From Antrihabitans stalagmiti (GTDB lineage: Bacteria; Actinomycetota; Actinomycetes; Mycobacteriales; Mycobacteriaceae), in assembly GCF_016482825.1 (NCBI RefSeq), contig NZ_JAEMNV010000002.1, positions 124,001 to 188,000 of the forward strand: a DNA stretch of 64,000 nucleotides, written 5' to 3'. The translations under genes and the position numbers were made by a program. Positions 33,868-43,893 of the stretch are shown here, one piece after another. How positions within the stretch are numbered: position 1 is the stretch's first letter; every line of letters begins with the position of its first letter. The notes under the pieces are model-generated. The model worked only from the letters and a program-made list of their open reading frames with translations. It searched no databases and had not been told where the DNA came from.

Positions 33868-34817
33868 TCGAACTGCTCGAATCATTGGTCCGCGGAGTCG
33901 GATTGGGTGGCATGTACGCCCTGATCGCGGTCGGATTCGTCATCATCTATCGCGCGACGGGTGTGCTCAATTTCGCCCAGCCGATCTTTATGATCCTGGG
34001 TACCTACATCAGCTTCACCATCGTCGATACGCTCGGCCTGCCGTTCCCGGTCGGCGTCGCAGGCGCGATCATCGCCGTCGCCGCGATCGCCATGGGGTGC
34101 GAGCGCGCCGTCATGCGACCGATGGTCGGTAGACCGCCGTTCGCGGCCGCACTCGTGACCATCGGACTGTTCGCGGCAGGACTCGTCGTGACGGCAAAAC
34201 TGTTCGGCCCCAGCGTGATCACGTCGGGCGATCCGTGGGGTCTCGGCAACTTCTGCATCGGCGGCGAGCGCCCAGCCGACGCTGTCGAGATTCCCGGAAT
34301 CCCACTCCCGTGCCAGGACGGCCTGGCGATCAACTACACCGACATCTTCAAGATCGTCACCGCTGCCGTTGTCATCGGGTTGCTCGGCGCCTGGCTCGCA
34401 CGGTCGAGATACGGCCTCGCGATGCGCGCGACCGCGATGGACCAGGAAGCCGCCATGGCGCAAGGCATCAGCGCGGGTCGAATCTTCTCCCTGTCCTGGG
34501 CCATCGCGGGAGCGCTGGCTGCCGTCGGCGGAATCCTCGTCGGCACAGCAGCAGGCGGCGTCGCTGCAGCTGCGGCACTGGTGGCATTGAAGGCATTGCC
34601 CGCCATCATCATCGGCGGCCTCGACTCGATCAAGGGAGCGGTGATCGGTGGTCTGATCGTCGGCGTCGCAGAAGCGCTTACCAAGACCTACCAACCCGAC
34701 GCGGCACCGTGGCTCGGCGCGAACTTCGACGTGGTGATGCCGTACGTGCTGATGTTCGTCGTCCTTCTTGTGCAGCCGTACGGCCTGTACGGCACGAAAG
34801 AGGTTCAGCGAGTATGA
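33864..34817 (+). CDS. livH: Branched-chain-amino-acid-type ABC permease LivH
   Basis: A 317-residue membrane permease of the LivH type with about eight helices, including GLGGMYALIAVGFVIIYRATG at the N-terminus and the coupling region GLAMRATAMDQEAAMAQGI that contacts the ATPase. An insertion of about 30 residues near 120-155 (SVITSGDPWGLGNFC onward, two cysteines) is longer than in textbook LivH and could be an external loop. ATG overlaps the ligase stop, and TGA overlaps livM (ATGA both). Confidence 0.93.
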   Translation: MIELLESLVRGVGLGGMYALIAVGFVIIYRATGVLNFAQPIFMILGTYISFTIVDTLGLPFPVGVAGAIIAVAAIAMGCERAVMRPMVGRPPFAAALVTIGLFAAGLVVTAKLFGPSVITSGDPWGLGNFCIGGERPADAVEIPGIPLPCQDGLAINYTDIFKIVTAAVVIGLLGAWLARSRYGLAMRATAMDQEAAMAQGISAGRIFSLSWAIAGALAAVGGILVGTAAGGVAAAAALVALKALPAIIIGGLDSIKGAVIGGLIVGVAEALTKTYQPDAAPWLGANFDVVMPYVLMFVVLLVQPYGLYGTKEVQRV

Positions 34818-36013
34818 CGACAGTGTCGAATCTCAGCGGCCAGACCACCCCGGACGGCACGGCCACGCAGACGAAGATCAAAACCCCGCGGGCAGTGCTG
34901 CGTGGGCGACCGAAGGTCTATACGTCCTATGCGGCGGACCAGGCCATCTGGAACACACCGGCAAAGGCGTGGTGGACGGTCGGACTCGTCGTCCTCGCGT
35001 TCGCGGCACCGTTCCTGATCGCAAAGGACCTGACCAACCTTCTCGCGCTGGCCGCCGTGTACGCGATCGGCGGCATCGGCCTCAACCTCTTGACCGGCTA
35101 CGCAGGCCAAATCTCCCTCGGCCACGCCTTTTTCGTCGGCGCGGGCGCCTACACCGCGGCGGTATTCGGCGGTACGGAGACCAAGTCCGTCATCGGGCTC
35201 GGCTGGGACATGGCACTGTGGCTACCCCTGTCGGCGATCGTGCCAGGTCTGCTCGGGCTCATCGTTGCTCCACTCGCCTCCCGGGTCCGCGGTTTGTATC
35301 TCGCGATGCTCACGCTCGGCCTGCTGATGCTCGGCGAGCACTTCTTCAACCACTGGACCGCCATCACCGGCGGTGGTGGAATCGGCCGCGCCCCAGCCGA
35401 AGTCGTCCTGTTCGGCACCGACCTCAGCAAGCCGTTCAAGGTCGGCGGCGTCCTGATCAACGAACAACGGGCGCTGTACCTCGTCGCACTGGTCGTCCTT
35501 GTCGTGCTCGCCATCATGGCCCGAAACCTGGCCCGTTCCAAGGTCGGTCGAGCGTTCGCCGCTGTTCGCGACCGCGACATCGCCGCCGAAGTGATGGGTG
35601 TGCCACTGCAGCGGACAAAAACACTGGCGTTCGTCGTCTCCTCGGCATATGCAGGCGTCGCCGGTGGCCTGTTGTCGGTCGTCATCGGCCGCATCAGCCC
35701 AGAACGCTGGAACCTCTTGCTGTCCATCGACTTTCTCGCGATCGTGCTGATCGGCGGCATCGCAACGATCTCCGGTTCGATCATGGGGGCATGCTTCATC
35801 GTCCTGCTCCCCCGCCTGCTCGAGGAGCTCACGCAACTCTTCCCGTCGATCACCTCCGAGAGCGGCGACATCGCAGGCATGAGCCTCGACGAGATCAAGA
35901 CGATCCTGTTCGGGCTCTTGATCGTCGGGATGGTCGTCCTCGAACCACGTGGCATGTTCGGCCTCTGGACCCGAATACGCAACTACTTCAAAGGCTGGCC
36001 GTTCTCGTATTGA
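34814..36013 (+). CDS. livM: Branched-chain-amino-acid-type ABC permease LivM
   Basis: A 399-residue LivM-type permease: a soluble N-terminal stretch of about 55 residues, then about ten membrane helices with NLLTGYAGQISLGHAFFVGA and the coupling loop GRAFAAVRDRDIAAEVMGV. ATG 34814 overlaps the livH stop in ATGA. The unusually long hydrophilic N-terminus, rich in Thr and basic residues, is not needed for transport in other members. It forms the import channel with LivH. Confidence 0.93.
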   Translation: MTTVSNLSGQTTPDGTATQTKIKTPRAVLRGRPKVYTSYAADQAIWNTPAKAWWTVGLVVLAFAAPFLIAKDLTNLLALAAVYAIGGIGLNLLTGYAGQISLGHAFFVGAGAYTAAVFGGTETKSVIGLGWDMALWLPLSAIVPGLLGLIVAPLASRVRGLYLAMLTLGLLMLGEHFFNHWTAITGGGGIGRAPAEVVLFGTDLSKPFKVGGVLINEQRALYLVALVVLVVLAIMARNLARSKVGRAFAAVRDRDIAAEVMGVPLQRTKTLAFVVSSAYAGVAGGLLSVVIGRISPERWNLLLSIDFLAIVLIGGIATISGSIMGACFIVLLPRLLEELTQLFPSITSESGDIAGMSLDEIKTILFGLLIVGMVVLEPRGMFGLWTRIRNYFKGWPFSY

Positions 36014-36089
36014 CGACCCAGCGATCCATCCGAAACCTATTGGCCCAGTTCAGTTCTCACCAGAAGTACAACCAACAGAGGAGATTGCA

Positions 36090-37415
36090 ATGACGCGATC
36101 CAGGCGTCGCACGTGGTTACTCAGAGCGGCAGCATTGCCTGCCACTGCGGCCCTGCTCCTTGGGTCCGCATGTACGAGCGCCGAGGAAGGCGGGTCCGAC
36201 GCCCCGACCGGCGCGTCCGGTCCTGGGGTGTCGGACGAGCCCTGCCCCAACGCGATCGACACGAACAAGGGCTGCATCTACCTCGGCGTCCTCTCGGACC
36301 TGGAGGGTGGTCCGTTCGCGGTGCTCGGCCAGTCGATCAACGAGGCGCAGCTCGCGTTCTGGAAGCAGGTGAACGAGGACGGCGGTATCGGTGACTACGA
36401 AATCGATATCGCGACCAACACCAAGAACACCTCGTACGACGTGCAGAAGCACGCTGCCGCCTACCAGCAGGTCGAGCCGAATGTCCTTGCTCTGGCGATG
36501 AGTCTGGGCACCGTCAACACCCAGGCGGTCCTGGATCAGATGGACACCGGAAATCTTGTCGCCGCGGCAGGCACCTTCTGGTCGGGGTGGCAGTTCCCGG
36601 CCGACGACAAGGGCGTGATGCTGGAGGCCGGATACTCCTACTGCACCGAAGCGGTGATCGGACTCGACTGGTTCGCCTCCGTTCACAACAAGCCGGCGAA
36701 GGTCGCATCCGTCGTCTACAAGGGTGACTACGGTGGCGACTACGCAGCGGGCGCAAAGAAGTGGGTCGACGCGAACGAGTCCGAACTCGTTGCCGAGATC
36801 GAGACCGCACCCAACGCCATCGCCGGCAGCCAAGACGGTCCCGTCGGCCAGATCATCGCGGCCGCACCCGATGTCGTCGTCCTCGCAACCGGACCTCAGG
36901 AAATGGCCGAGATCGTCGCGAAGGCAGCGCAGGCAGGCTACAAAGGCCGCTTCCTCGGAGCGGGTCCGACCTGGAACGGCGCACTGCTCAAGACAGCCGC
37001 GGCACCTGCGTTGACGGCGCTCTACAACGGCACCGCACCGATGCAGGGCTGGGACGGTCCGAGTGAAGGCGTCAAGGCAGCACGCGACGCCTCCGGCGGC
37101 AAGGAACCGGCCAACTGGGGCTACCTCGCGGGTTGGGCGTTGTCGTACCCGATCAAGTCGCTACTCGAGAAGGCCAACGCGGAGGACAAGCTGAACCGTG
37201 CCGGCGTCCGCTCGTTGGTCGACGGACTCGAGGTCGACTACAAGGGCATGCTGCCGAACTCCACCTTCGGCACCGAGCCCGATGTCACAACTCAGGTTGC
37301 GACCATCGCGGTCCCGGATGCGGCCGCGCCGTTGGGAATGAAGACGGTCGTCGACGGCTACAAGGCGCCGAGCCTGGAGAAGATCACCTACACCGAACCC
37401 TGCGTTCGGCCATAG
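36090..37415 (+). CDS. ABC transporter substrate-binding lipoprotein (LivK-like)
   Basis: A 441-residue periplasmic-binding protein fold type I (LivK/Peripla_BP_6). The N-terminus has a twin-arginine-like basic start, a hydrophobic segment and the lipobox LLGSAC, so the mature protein is a lipoprotein on the outer face of the membrane. The ligand domain starts YLGVLSDLEGGPFAVLGQ. AGAGGAG precedes ATG 36090. It is the last gene of the liv operon, followed by hairpin repeat D. The ligand is unknown; the operon context suggests a carboxylate. Confidence 0.92.
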   Translation: MTRSRRRTWLLRAAALPATAALLLGSACTSAEEGGSDAPTGASGPGVSDEPCPNAIDTNKGCIYLGVLSDLEGGPFAVLGQSINEAQLAFWKQVNEDGGIGDYEIDIATNTKNTSYDVQKHAAAYQQVEPNVLALAMSLGTVNTQAVLDQMDTGNLVAAAGTFWSGWQFPADDKGVMLEAGYSYCTEAVIGLDWFASVHNKPAKVASVVYKGDYGGDYAAGAKKWVDANESELVAEIETAPNAIAGSQDGPVGQIIAAAPDVVVLATGPQEMAEIVAKAAQAGYKGRFLGAGPTWNGALLKTAAAPALTALYNGTAPMQGWDGPSEGVKAARDASGGKEPANWGYLAGWALSYPIKSLLEKANAEDKLNRAGVRSLVDGLEVDYKGMLPNSTFGTEPDVTTQVATIAVPDAAAPLGMKTVVDGYKAPSLEKITYTEPCVRP

Positions 37416-37425
37416 GCAGCACGCT

Positions 37426-37473
37426 GCTCGTGCGTCTTTTCGGTGGGCCCGACCACCGAAAAGACGCACGAGC
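37426..37473. repeat. Dispersed hairpin repeat, copy D
   Basis: Perfect 21-bp inverted repeat (37426-37446, 37453-37473; loop GCCCGA). Arms read GCTCGTGCGTCTTTTCGGTGG. Relative to copy B, GAG has become GCG and GAGG has become GTGG with matching changes in the other arm. It lies between the convergent binding-protein and EamA genes, where it can act as a two-way terminator. GGCGTAGCCGCC follows on the right. Confidence 0.9.
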
Positions 37474-37484
37474 GGCGTAGCCGC

Positions 37485-38348
37485 CTATGCCCCCGCAATG
37501 AGCGCGACGGCTGCGAGGGCAAGCACCATCCCGACCTGCTGCAGCCGACCGACCCGCTCACCGAGCATCACCATCGCGAGCATCACCGTCGCGGCGGGAT
37601 AAAGCGACGCGATGACGCTGACCAGGGACAACAGGCCACCTTGGAACGCGTACATGGTCGCTGTCGTCGCTATGACATCGAGAAAACTGACGTAGATCGC
37701 GAGCTTGAGCGGTTCGCCGTGCGGCGGCGAGAACTGCCGCGCAGCCAGCGCCACACCCCACACGACGACCGTCGCTGTCGCACGAGAGGCCAGCACCGGC
37801 CAGAGCCCGCCGCCTTCGGGAATCTTGTGCAGGAAGATGAATGCAAACGCGAACGCGACGCCCGACCCCACCGTCAGCCACGCCACGGTCTTGGTGAAAC
37901 GCATGTCCCGCCCGCCGGTGATCTCCGACGTCGTTTTGTCAGGCGATTCCTTGCTGACCAACACGACCGCGACGAGCGCCAACGCGATACCGCCGAACGC
38001 GAGCGCAGCCGGGCGCTCCCCCGCCGCGAGGCCGACACCGACCGGAATGCCGGCTACGAGAACTGCGGTCAGCGGCGACACCACCGCCATCGGACCCGAC
38101 GCCAACGCCAGGTAGAACCACCACACCGCGAGACCGCCCGCGACGCCGGACGCCGCACCCCAGAGCAGTCCCGCGGTCGACAGCGAGCCACCGACGAACG
38201 GTGCAATGACCAACACGATCAGTACCGATAGCGGGTAGGAAACGATCACCACCCGAAGAGCTGCAACCCGCCTCGATGCGACACCGCCGATGAAGTCACT
38301 GACTCCATAGCTGACTGCAGCAGCGAGCGCGAGCAGGATCGCGGTCAG
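37485..38348 (-). CDS. EamA/DMT-family permease with probable CTG start
   Basis: A ten-helix drug/metabolite transporter of about 287 residues with two EamA halves (about 3-135 and 155-285). The first ATG/GTG-type start in frame is GTG 38252, but this would delete helix 1. Upstream in frame lies [21 protein letters not shown], a normal EamA first helix. No ATG, GTG or TTG precedes it; CTG at 38348 overlaps the smpB stop as CTGA, mirroring the ATGA overlaps elsewhere. I therefore place the start at CTG 38348. The substrate is unknown. It is coupled to smpB and convergent with the liv operon. Confidence 0.8.
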   Translation of the reverse strand: MTAILLALAAAVSYGVSDFIGGVASRRVAALRVVIVSYPLSVLIVLVIAPFVGGSLSTAGLLWGAASGVAGGLAVWWFYLALASGPMAVVSPLTAVLVAGIPVGVGLAAGERPAALAFGGIALALVAVVLVSKESPDKTTSEITGGRDMRFTKTVAWLTVGSGVAFAFAFIFLHKIPEGGGLWPVLASRATATVVVWGVALAARQFSPPHGEPLKLAIYVSFLDVIATTATMYAFQGGLLSLVSVIASLYPAATVMLAMVMLGERVGRLQQVGMVLALAAVALIAGA

Positions 38349-38818
38349 CGCATGCCCTTGATACGGCGACCGAGTTCGCGAGTCACCTCGCGCTCGGCAT
38401 CACGCTTGGCCAGATCCTGGCGTTTGTCGTAGTCCTGCTTACCGCGAGCGAGCGCCAACTCGACCTTGACCTTGCCGTCGGCGAAGTACATCGACAGCGG
38501 CACGAGCGTCTGATTGCCCTCTCGTGTCTTACCGACGAGGTGCTCGATTTCGCGCTTGTGCAGCAACAGTTTTCGGGTGCGCCGCGGCGAATGGTTGGTC
38601 CACGTGCCCGCCGTGTACTCCGGGATGTGCAACCCGCGCAGCCACACTTCGCCGTCGTCTACCGTCGCGAACGCGTCGACCAACGAGGCCTTACCTTCGC
38701 GCAGGCTCTTCACCTCGGTGCCGACCAGCGCGATACCCGCCTCGTAGACGTCGATGATCGAATAGTTGTGCCGCGCCTTGCGGTTGGTCGCGATGTTCTT
38801 GCGGCCCTTTTCCTTCAT
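38345..38818 (-). CDS. smpB: SsrA-binding protein SmpB
   Basis: A 157-residue SmpB, the protein partner of tmRNA in rescue of stalled ribosomes. Family marks: [64 protein letters not shown] and the basic C-terminal tail with [11 protein letters not shown] and GRRIKGMR that becomes helical in the mRNA channel. ATG 38818 follows AAAGGGG. It lies downstream of ftsE-ftsX as in M. tuberculosis; its partner ssrA is 8 kb further along on the same strand instead of adjacent. Confidence 0.98.
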   Translation of the reverse strand: MKEKGRKNIATNRKARHNYSIIDVYEAGIALVGTEVKSLREGKASLVDAFATVDDGEVWLRGLHIPEYTAGTWTNHSPRRTRKLLLHKREIEHLVGKTREGNQTLVPLSMYFADGKVKVELALARGKQDYDKRQDLAKRDAEREVTRELGRRIKGMR

Positions 38819-38888
38819 GCCAGGGCCCCTTTCGCGCCGGACGTCAGATCGTGAACTCCAGTCAACAATAGGTCCTGCGGCAATCGAT

Positions 38889-39794
38889 TTATTCCCGCAC
38901 GTACAACCGCAGCGTCACGTACGCGGTCACGGCCGCAAAACCGATGCCTCCGAGCACGAGGAACGGGGAAATCAGCAGGATGTCGCTCGCGGTGATCGGC
39001 GGAAATACGTTGCTGGCATAGAGGTCACCCAGCGCGCTGTCGATGACGAGCGGCTTGGCGGCGAACAGGCCGACGATCGCAAGGACCGACCCGACGAGCG
39101 CCGCGACGATGGCCTCCAGCAGGAACGGCAGTTGGGTGTACCAGCGAGTCGCGCCGACGAGACGCATGATGCCCACTTCGGCCCGCCGGGTCATGGCCGC
39201 GATCTGCACCATGTTCGCGATCAACAGCAACGCTGCGATCACCTGCACGAGCGCGAGACCGAACGCCGCATTACGCAGACCGTTGAACACACTCACGAGC
39301 CGGTCGACCAGTTCCTTCTGATTCAGAATGTTGGCGACACCCGGCCTGGCACTGAACTGCTGATAGATCGCCGGATACAGCTCCGGGTTCTCCATCTTGA
39401 CCTTCATCGACGCGGGCAACGCGTTGGCGCTGATCAGGTTGGCGAACTCGGGCTGATTCTTGAACACCCGTTCGCGAGCATCCTGCAACGCATCGGCTTT
39501 GTTCAGATACTGCACGGACGTGACGCCCGGCGTGTTCTCCAGATCGCTACGCAGCGTCTTGCACAGATCCTGGGCGCAGTCCGGATCGGAATCGGACACA
39601 TCGTTGGTGAGGAAGATCTGGACTTCGATGCGGTCGAGAAAGAAGTCCTTGGTCTTGTCTGCCATCTGCACGGCTAGCAGGCCGCCACCGAACAACGCGA
39701 GCGAGATCGCGGTCGTGAGGATCATGGCAATGGTCATCGTGATGTTTCGGCGCAGGCCCCGCAGGACCTCGCTGAAGATGAAGCTGGCGCGCAT
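38889..39794 (-). CDS. ftsX: Cell-division ABC permease-like protein FtsX
   Basis: A 301-residue FtsX with four membrane helices: one after an N-terminal cytoplasmic segment (about 20-45), an extracellular domain of about 120 residues containing two cysteines (CAQDLCKTL), and three C-terminal helices with the loop [15 protein letters not shown]. With FtsE it activates extracellular peptidoglycan hydrolases (RipC in mycobacteria) rather than transporting a solute. ATG 39794; ftsE lies 54 nt upstream on the same strand. Order matches M. tuberculosis Rv3101c-Rv3102c. Confidence 0.97.
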   Translation of the reverse strand: MRASFIFSEVLRGLRRNITMTIAMILTTAISLALFGGGLLAVQMADKTKDFFLDRIEVQIFLTNDVSDSDPDCAQDLCKTLRSDLENTPGVTSVQYLNKADALQDARERVFKNQPEFANLISANALPASMKVKMENPELYPAIYQQFSARPGVANILNQKELVDRLVSVFNGLRNAAFGLALVQVIAALLLIANMVQIAAMTRRAEVGIMRLVGATRWYTQLPFLLEAIVAALVGSVLAIVGLFAAKPLVIDSALGDLYASNVFPPITASDILLISPFLVLGGIGFAAVTAYVTLRLYVRE

Positions 39795-39848
39795 GGAATC
39801 GAATTCCTTTTCTTCTTATGACGGTGAGCTTCGGGATGAGTCGGCCGG

Positions 39849-40538
39849 CTACCTGCCGACGCCGTACACCCCGTGCGCCTCGTCACGAATCACCTTCCCG
39901 AGATCCAGTTCCACCACGCGACGCCGCATCGAGTCGACGATGTGGTTGTCGTGTGTCGCCATCATGACCGTCGTCCCGGTGCGGTTGATGCGCTCGAGCA
40001 GCAACATGATGTCCTGGCTCGTATCGGGGTCGAGGTTTCCGGTCGGCTCGTCCGCGAGCAATACCAGTGGCCGGTTCACGAAGGCCCGCGCGATGGCTAC
40101 GCGTTGCTGCTCGCCGCCGGAGAGTTCGGTCGGCAGTCGATCGGCCTTACCTGCCAGGCCTACCAATTCGAGTACCTCGGGGACGGTCCGCTTGATCACC
40201 GCGCGCGGCTTCCCGATCACTTCGAGCGCGAAGGCGACGTTCTGCTCGACCGTCTTCTGCTGCAGCAGACGAAAGTCCTGGAAGACGCAGCCGATCCGCT
40301 GCCGCAGTTTCGGCACGCGGCGCGCAGCGAGTTTGTTGACGTGGAAATCCGCGACTTTGATGTCGCCGGACGTGATCGACTCTTCCTTCAGCAGCAGTCG
40401 AATCAGTGTCGACTTTCCCGAACCCGACGCACCGATGACGAAAACGAACTCACCTTTGTCGACTTCGATGTTCACCTTGTCCAAGGCGGGCCTGCCGGAC
40501 GCCTTGTAAGACTTGGACACATTCTGGACGCTGATCAC
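39849..40538 (-). CDS. ftsE: Cell-division ATP-binding protein FtsE
   Basis: A 229-residue ABC ATPase: Walker [11 protein letters not shown]-loop [14 protein letters not shown], signature [14 protein letters not shown] and Walker [14 protein letters not shown], with the FtsE-specific HVNKL and [15 protein letters not shown]. The GTG at 40538 ([11 protein letters not shown]) is chosen by similarity to mycobacterial FtsE; the frame is open to 40571. It powers signalling through FtsX to cell-wall hydrolases at the septum. Confidence 0.97.
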   Translation of the reverse strand: MISVQNVSKSYKASGRPALDKVNIEVDKGEFVFVIGASGSGKSTLIRLLLKEESITSGDIKVADFHVNKLAARRVPKLRQRIGCVFQDFRLLQQKTVEQNVAFALEVIGKPRAVIKRTVPEVLELVGLAGKADRLPTELSGGEQQRVAIARAFVNRPLVLLADEPTGNLDPDTSQDIMLLLERINRTGTTVMMATHDNHIVDSMRRRVVELDLGKVIRDEAHGVYGVGR

Positions 40539-40625
40539 GGGGAGCCAGTTTAGCTCTCCCCCTACCCTCACTCCGGCTGCGACGCGGGCAGCAGGGCTAT
40601 CGAAACCGAGGCGATCGGTCTCGCA

Positions 40626-41294
40626 TCAGACCGTTTCCGACTCGACCAGCGCAACGATGCTGCGGCGCACTTCTGCGAGCAATTGCTCCCAGGAGTCGAA
40701 ATCGGCGGGGTCGATCGGTTGCCCGAACTTGATCCACACCTTCTGGTTCCGGTTGAACTTCTTCGCACCCTCTAGGTCGCGTTTGAGCGGGACGACCTTG
40801 TTCGTGCCGATCGCACCGACCGGGATGATCGGGACGCCGGTGCTCATCGTCAGCTTCGCGACACCGGGTTTGTAGGGCTCGGTGTCACCCGGGCTGACGC
40901 AGCGACCTTCCGGATAGATGAGCAGGACACCACCGTGATTCAGAACCGACTCCGACGCTGCGACGGCGTCGCGTCCGGAATCGGCGTTGCGACGAACGAC
41001 CGGGATGTGTCCGAGGTTGCGCAGCAGCCAGGACACGACCGGCATGGTCCACAGCTCTGCCATCGCGACGGCAACCGCTCGCCGCCGCAGTGCGCCCCAC
41101 AGGAAGATGGCGTCCACCATCGAGATGTGGTTGCTGGCAACGATGATCGCGCCGTACTTCGGGATGACCTCGCGGCCGGTCACCGTCACGTCGACGAACT
41201 TGACGAACGCGAGAAACCGCAACAGCCGACGCAGCAACTTGGTCGTCAGCCACGCCCGCTTGCGCAGCCCGTCGGGCCTCGACTCATCCGACAC
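40626..41294 (-). CDS. PlsC-type 1-acylglycerol-3-phosphate acyltransferase
   Basis: A 222-residue membrane-associated glycerolipid acyltransferase. Motif I is NHISMVD (catalytic His and Asp), motif II includes GHIPVVRR, motif III is IYPEGRC and motif IV VPIIPVGAIG. It adds the second acyl chain to lysophosphatidate, making phosphatidate for phospholipids. GTG 41294 is preceded by AGGGGG. It lies between the Pro/Thr-rich membrane protein and ftsE, a place where M. tuberculosis has no such gene as far as I recall. A chain-specific role is not predictable. Confidence 0.92.
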   Translation of the reverse strand: MSDESRPDGLRKRAWLTTKLLRRLLRFLAFVKFVDVTVTGREVIPKYGAIIVASNHISMVDAIFLWGALRRRAVAVAMAELWTMPVVSWLLRNLGHIPVVRRNADSGRDAVAASESVLNHGGVLLIYPEGRCVSPGDTEPYKPGVAKLTMSTGVPIIPVGAIGTNKVVPLKRDLEGAKKFNRNQKVWIKFGQPIDPADFDSWEQLLAEVRRSIVALVESETV

Positions 41295-41298
41295 GTTC

Positions 41299-41658
41299 TT
41301 ATCCCCCTGCAGGAGCCGTCGGTTCGACGTTGGGAGCTTGCGTCTGCGGCGGTGGCACTGAATCCGCAGGCGCGCTGGTCGGCAGTTGGCTCCCGGGAAC
41401 GGCCGGTGCACTGCTCGGTGCCGCGGTGGTCGGTGACACCGAGGTCTGCGCAGTGGTCTGTGTGGTGGTCGTCGGCGGTTCGGTGATCGGCTCCCGAGTT
41501 GGCTCGCTCCGATTCTCGGCGGCGGGGGCAACGGGGGCGATGGGTGCAGGAGCATTCTCGATTGTCGTCGGCTCGGGGCGAACGAGGATGTAGACGGTCA
41601 ACGTCAGAACCCACGCGGCGATGAGAATCCAGGTGGAACGTCGCAGGTGCAATTTCAC
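41299..41658 (-). CDS. Small membrane-anchored Pro/Thr-rich protein
   Basis: A 119-residue protein: a short basic N-terminus, one membrane helix (about residues 10-27, ILIAAWVLTLTVYILV), then an extracytoplasmic tail made almost only of Pro, Thr, Ala, Ser and Glu, likely a cell-wall-spanning linker and possibly glycosylated. GTG 41658 overlaps the MscS gene stop (GTGA). A proline-rich gene of this sort follows the prfB-adjacent membrane gene in M. tuberculosis (Rv3103c). Function unknown; the conserved pairing suggests a role with the channel or with FtsEX. Confidence 0.8.
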   Translation of the reverse strand: MKLHLRRSTWILIAAWVLTLTVYILVRPEPTTIENAPAPIAPVAPAAENRSEPTREPITEPPTTTTQTTAQTSVSPTTAAPSSAPAVPGSQLPTSAPADSVPPPQTQAPNVEPTAPAGG

Positions 41659-42578
41659 GCGGTCTCCTCCGGGGTATCCGGACCCGCGATCGCAGTACCG
41701 CTCATACCCGCTGCTGCGGCGCCGAGTCCTTCACGACGCAGTGCTGCAGCAACTCGCACCCGGAGATCGCGCCCGACCTGGAACTGCTTGCCAGGCAGGG
41801 TCCGCGCAACCATACGAATGTTGACCTGATCCACTTCGATGCTCTCGATTCCCATCACTGTCGGTTCGTCAAGCAGCATTGCTTGGAGTCGCTTCTCCCG
41901 GTACGCCTTCGCACCGACGTCACGAAGGACTTCGTTCACAAGGTTGAGATCGACCGATGTCGGCACCGGGATCTCGACCACCGCGCGCGCCCAATCCTTG
42001 GACAGGTTCTTGACTTTCACGATCTGCCCGTTGGGGACGGTGATCATTTCACCGTCGGTCGATCGCAGCTTCGTGATGCGCAGCGTGACGTCTTCGACGG
42101 TACCTTCTGCTATTTCGGCGGAACCGTTCACCGAGATCTCCACGACGTCACCGAAGCCGTACTGACGCTCGGTGATGATGAAGAAGCCCGCGAGGAGGTC
42201 CTGGACGATTCGCTGCGCGCCGAAGCCGAGTGCGGCACCGAGCACGGCGGCGGGTGCGACAAGACCGTTGAGCGAAAAGCCCAAATTCTGCAGCACCCGC
42301 ATGCCGACCAAGATGTAGATCAAGGTCAACACCACCCAGGTCAGGACCTGTGCCAGCGCATGACGGTGCTTCGCAGCTTCGGTCCGAACCAACGCGTCGC
42401 TGGTCTGGAAGCTGGAGTCGATCTGCTCGGTGATTCGATCGCGACCCCAGGTGACGAATCGTCCGACGAGCACGGCTCCGATCAGAAGCAGCACGATCTG
42501 CAAGCCGCTCGACCTGAACCATTCGTTGATATCGGTCATTGGCGCGATTCCCGGCACCTGCACGTCAGGCCTGCTCAC
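41655..42578 (-). CDS. MscS-family small-conductance mechanosensitive channel
   Basis: A 307-residue MscS-type channel: two or three N-terminal helices, the glycine/alanine-rich pore helix [32 protein letters not shown], the beta domain ([11 protein letters not shown]) and a C-terminal domain. It releases solutes upon osmotic downshock. GTG 42578 overlaps the prfB end by 14 nt; ATG 42539 is an alternative that still precedes helix 1. It is followed by the coupled Pro/Thr-rich gene. Corresponds in position to M. tuberculosis Rv3104c. Confidence 0.9.
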   Translation of the reverse strand: MSRPDVQVPGIAPMTDINEWFRSSGLQIVLLLIGAVLVGRFVTWGRDRITEQIDSSFQTSDALVRTEAAKHRHALAQVLTWVVLTLIYILVGMRVLQNLGFSLNGLVAPAAVLGAALGFGAQRIVQDLLAGFFIITERQYGFGDVVEISVNGSAEIAEGTVEDVTLRITKLRSTDGEMITVPNGQIVKVKNLSKDWARAVVEIPVPTSVDLNLVNEVLRDVGAKAYREKRLQAMLLDEPTVMGIESIEVDQVNIRMVARTLPGKQFQVGRDLRVRVAAALRREGLGAAAAGMSGTAIAGPDTPEETA

Positions 42579-43677
42579 TCATACGCCAGCGGATCCCGGA
42601 TTCCAGGAAGCCGTCGATGTCACCGTCGAGCACCGCCGACGGGTTGTTGACCTCGTATTCGGTACGGAGGTCTTTCACCATTTGATAGGGGTGCAGCACA
42701 TAGGAGCGCATCTGGTTGCCCCACGAGCTGCCGCCCTCGCCCTTGAGCGCATCCATTTCGGCGCGCTCTTCGAGCCGCTTGCGCTCGAGCAGTTTGGCCT
42801 GCAGCACCCGCATAGCCGAAACCTTGTTCTGCAGCTGCGACTTCTCGTTCTGACACGTCACGACGATCCCGGTCGGGATGTGGGTCAACCGGACGGCGGA
42901 GTCGGTCGTGTTGACACTCTGCCCGCCGGGACCCGACGAGCGATAGACGTCGACACGCAGGTCGCCTTCCGCGATATCGATATGGTCGGTCGTCTCGACC
43001 ACCGGCAACACCTCCACCTCGGCGAACGACGTCTGTCGTCGACCTTGGTTGTCGAACGGGCTGATTCGGACGAGCCGATGCGTACCCTGCTCGACCGAAA
43101 GTGTTCCGTAGGAATACGGCGCTTTGACTGCGAACGTCGCGCTCTTGATACCGGCTTCCTCGGCGTAGGACGTGTCGTAGACCTCGACGCCGTACCCGTG
43201 CTTCTCGGCCCAGCGGATGTACATACGCATCAGCATCTCGGCCCAGTCTGCCGCATCAACGCCACCCGCGCCGCTTCGAATATTGACCAATGCGTCACGT
43301 TTGTCGTATTCGCCGGAGAGCAGGGTCCGTACTTCCATGACCTCGATATCGCCGTGCAAGGCTGCGCGTTCGGCGTCGGCATCGGCCGTCGCGGCGATCG
43401 CTGCATCGCCTTCCTCACCCTCGGCGAGTTCGTACAGAACAGGCAGATCCTCCAGGCGTTGTCGCAGCTCCTCGACCTTGCGAAGCTCGCTCTGCGCGTG
43501 CGACAGCTGACTGGTGACCTGCTGAGCGTGCTCCTGGTCGTTCCACAGCGACGGATCCGCCGCCTGGTGTTCGAGTTCGTCGATGCGTCGGCGCAGCTCT
43601 TCGACATCGAGAACCGACTCGATGGTTTTGAGAGTTGTGTCTAGCTCGGCGAGATCGGCCGTTACGTCAGGATGCAC
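42565..43677 (-). CDS. prfB: Peptide chain release factor 2
   Basis: A 370-residue class I release factor that terminates at UGA and UAA. It has the RF2 tripeptide SPF in [16 protein letters not shown] and the catalytic GGQ in [17 protein letters not shown]. There is no internal UGA frameshift site as in E. coli prfB; the frame is uninterrupted, as usual in actinobacteria. GTG 43677 ([16 protein letters not shown]) matches mycobacterial PrfB; TAACCT (43691-43686) 8 nt upstream and absence of a ribosome-binding site suggest a leaderless transcript. TTG 43686 is the longer option. Confidence 0.97.
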   Translation of the reverse strand: MHPDVTADLAELDTTLKTIESVLDVEELRRRIDELEHQAADPSLWNDQEHAQQVTSQLSHAQSELRKVEELRQRLEDLPVLYELAEGEEGDAAIAATADADAERAALHGDIEVMEVRTLLSGEYDKRDALVNIRSGAGGVDAADWAEMLMRMYIRWAEKHGYGVEVYDTSYAEEAGIKSATFAVKAPYSYGTLSVEQGTHRLVRISPFDNQGRRQTSFAEVEVLPVVETTDHIDIAEGDLRVDVYRSSGPGGQSVNTTDSAVRLTHIPTGIVVTCQNEKSQLQNKVSAMRVLQAKLLERKRLEERAEMDALKGEGGSSWGNQMRSYVLHPYQMVKDLRTEYEVNNPSAVLDGDIDGFLESGIRWRMSEQA

Positions 43678-43868
43678 GAGGTTCAAGGTTACCGGGCATC
43701 GGCGCCGTACCGGACATCCGGCGGTCCGACCAGCCGAGTTTGCATCGGCGGCGCGCTCGACACCACACGCCGCGCGGATAGGTTTCGGCTCAGGTCGATT
43801 CGAACCCTTCCACGACCTCTATGCCGGTCGCCATCCTTGGAGTCGGCGCTCATGCACGGGTGCTTACC

Positions 43869-43893
43869 TGACTACTTTTCGTGACTACTTTCG
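43869..43893. repeat. Tandem TGACTACTTT(T)CG direct repeat
   Basis: Two adjacent near-identical copies (TGACTACTTTTCG, TGACTACTTTCG) followed by TGAC, 35-60 nt upstream of the carbonic anhydrase start. Direct repeats of this spacing can be response-regulator sites; no regulator is identified. The rest of 43694-43930 shows nothing else recognisable. Confidence 0.5.

Noticed and set aside
42565-43686. Programmed frameshift in prfB
   Set aside because: The reading frame is continuous with no early UGA or shift site.
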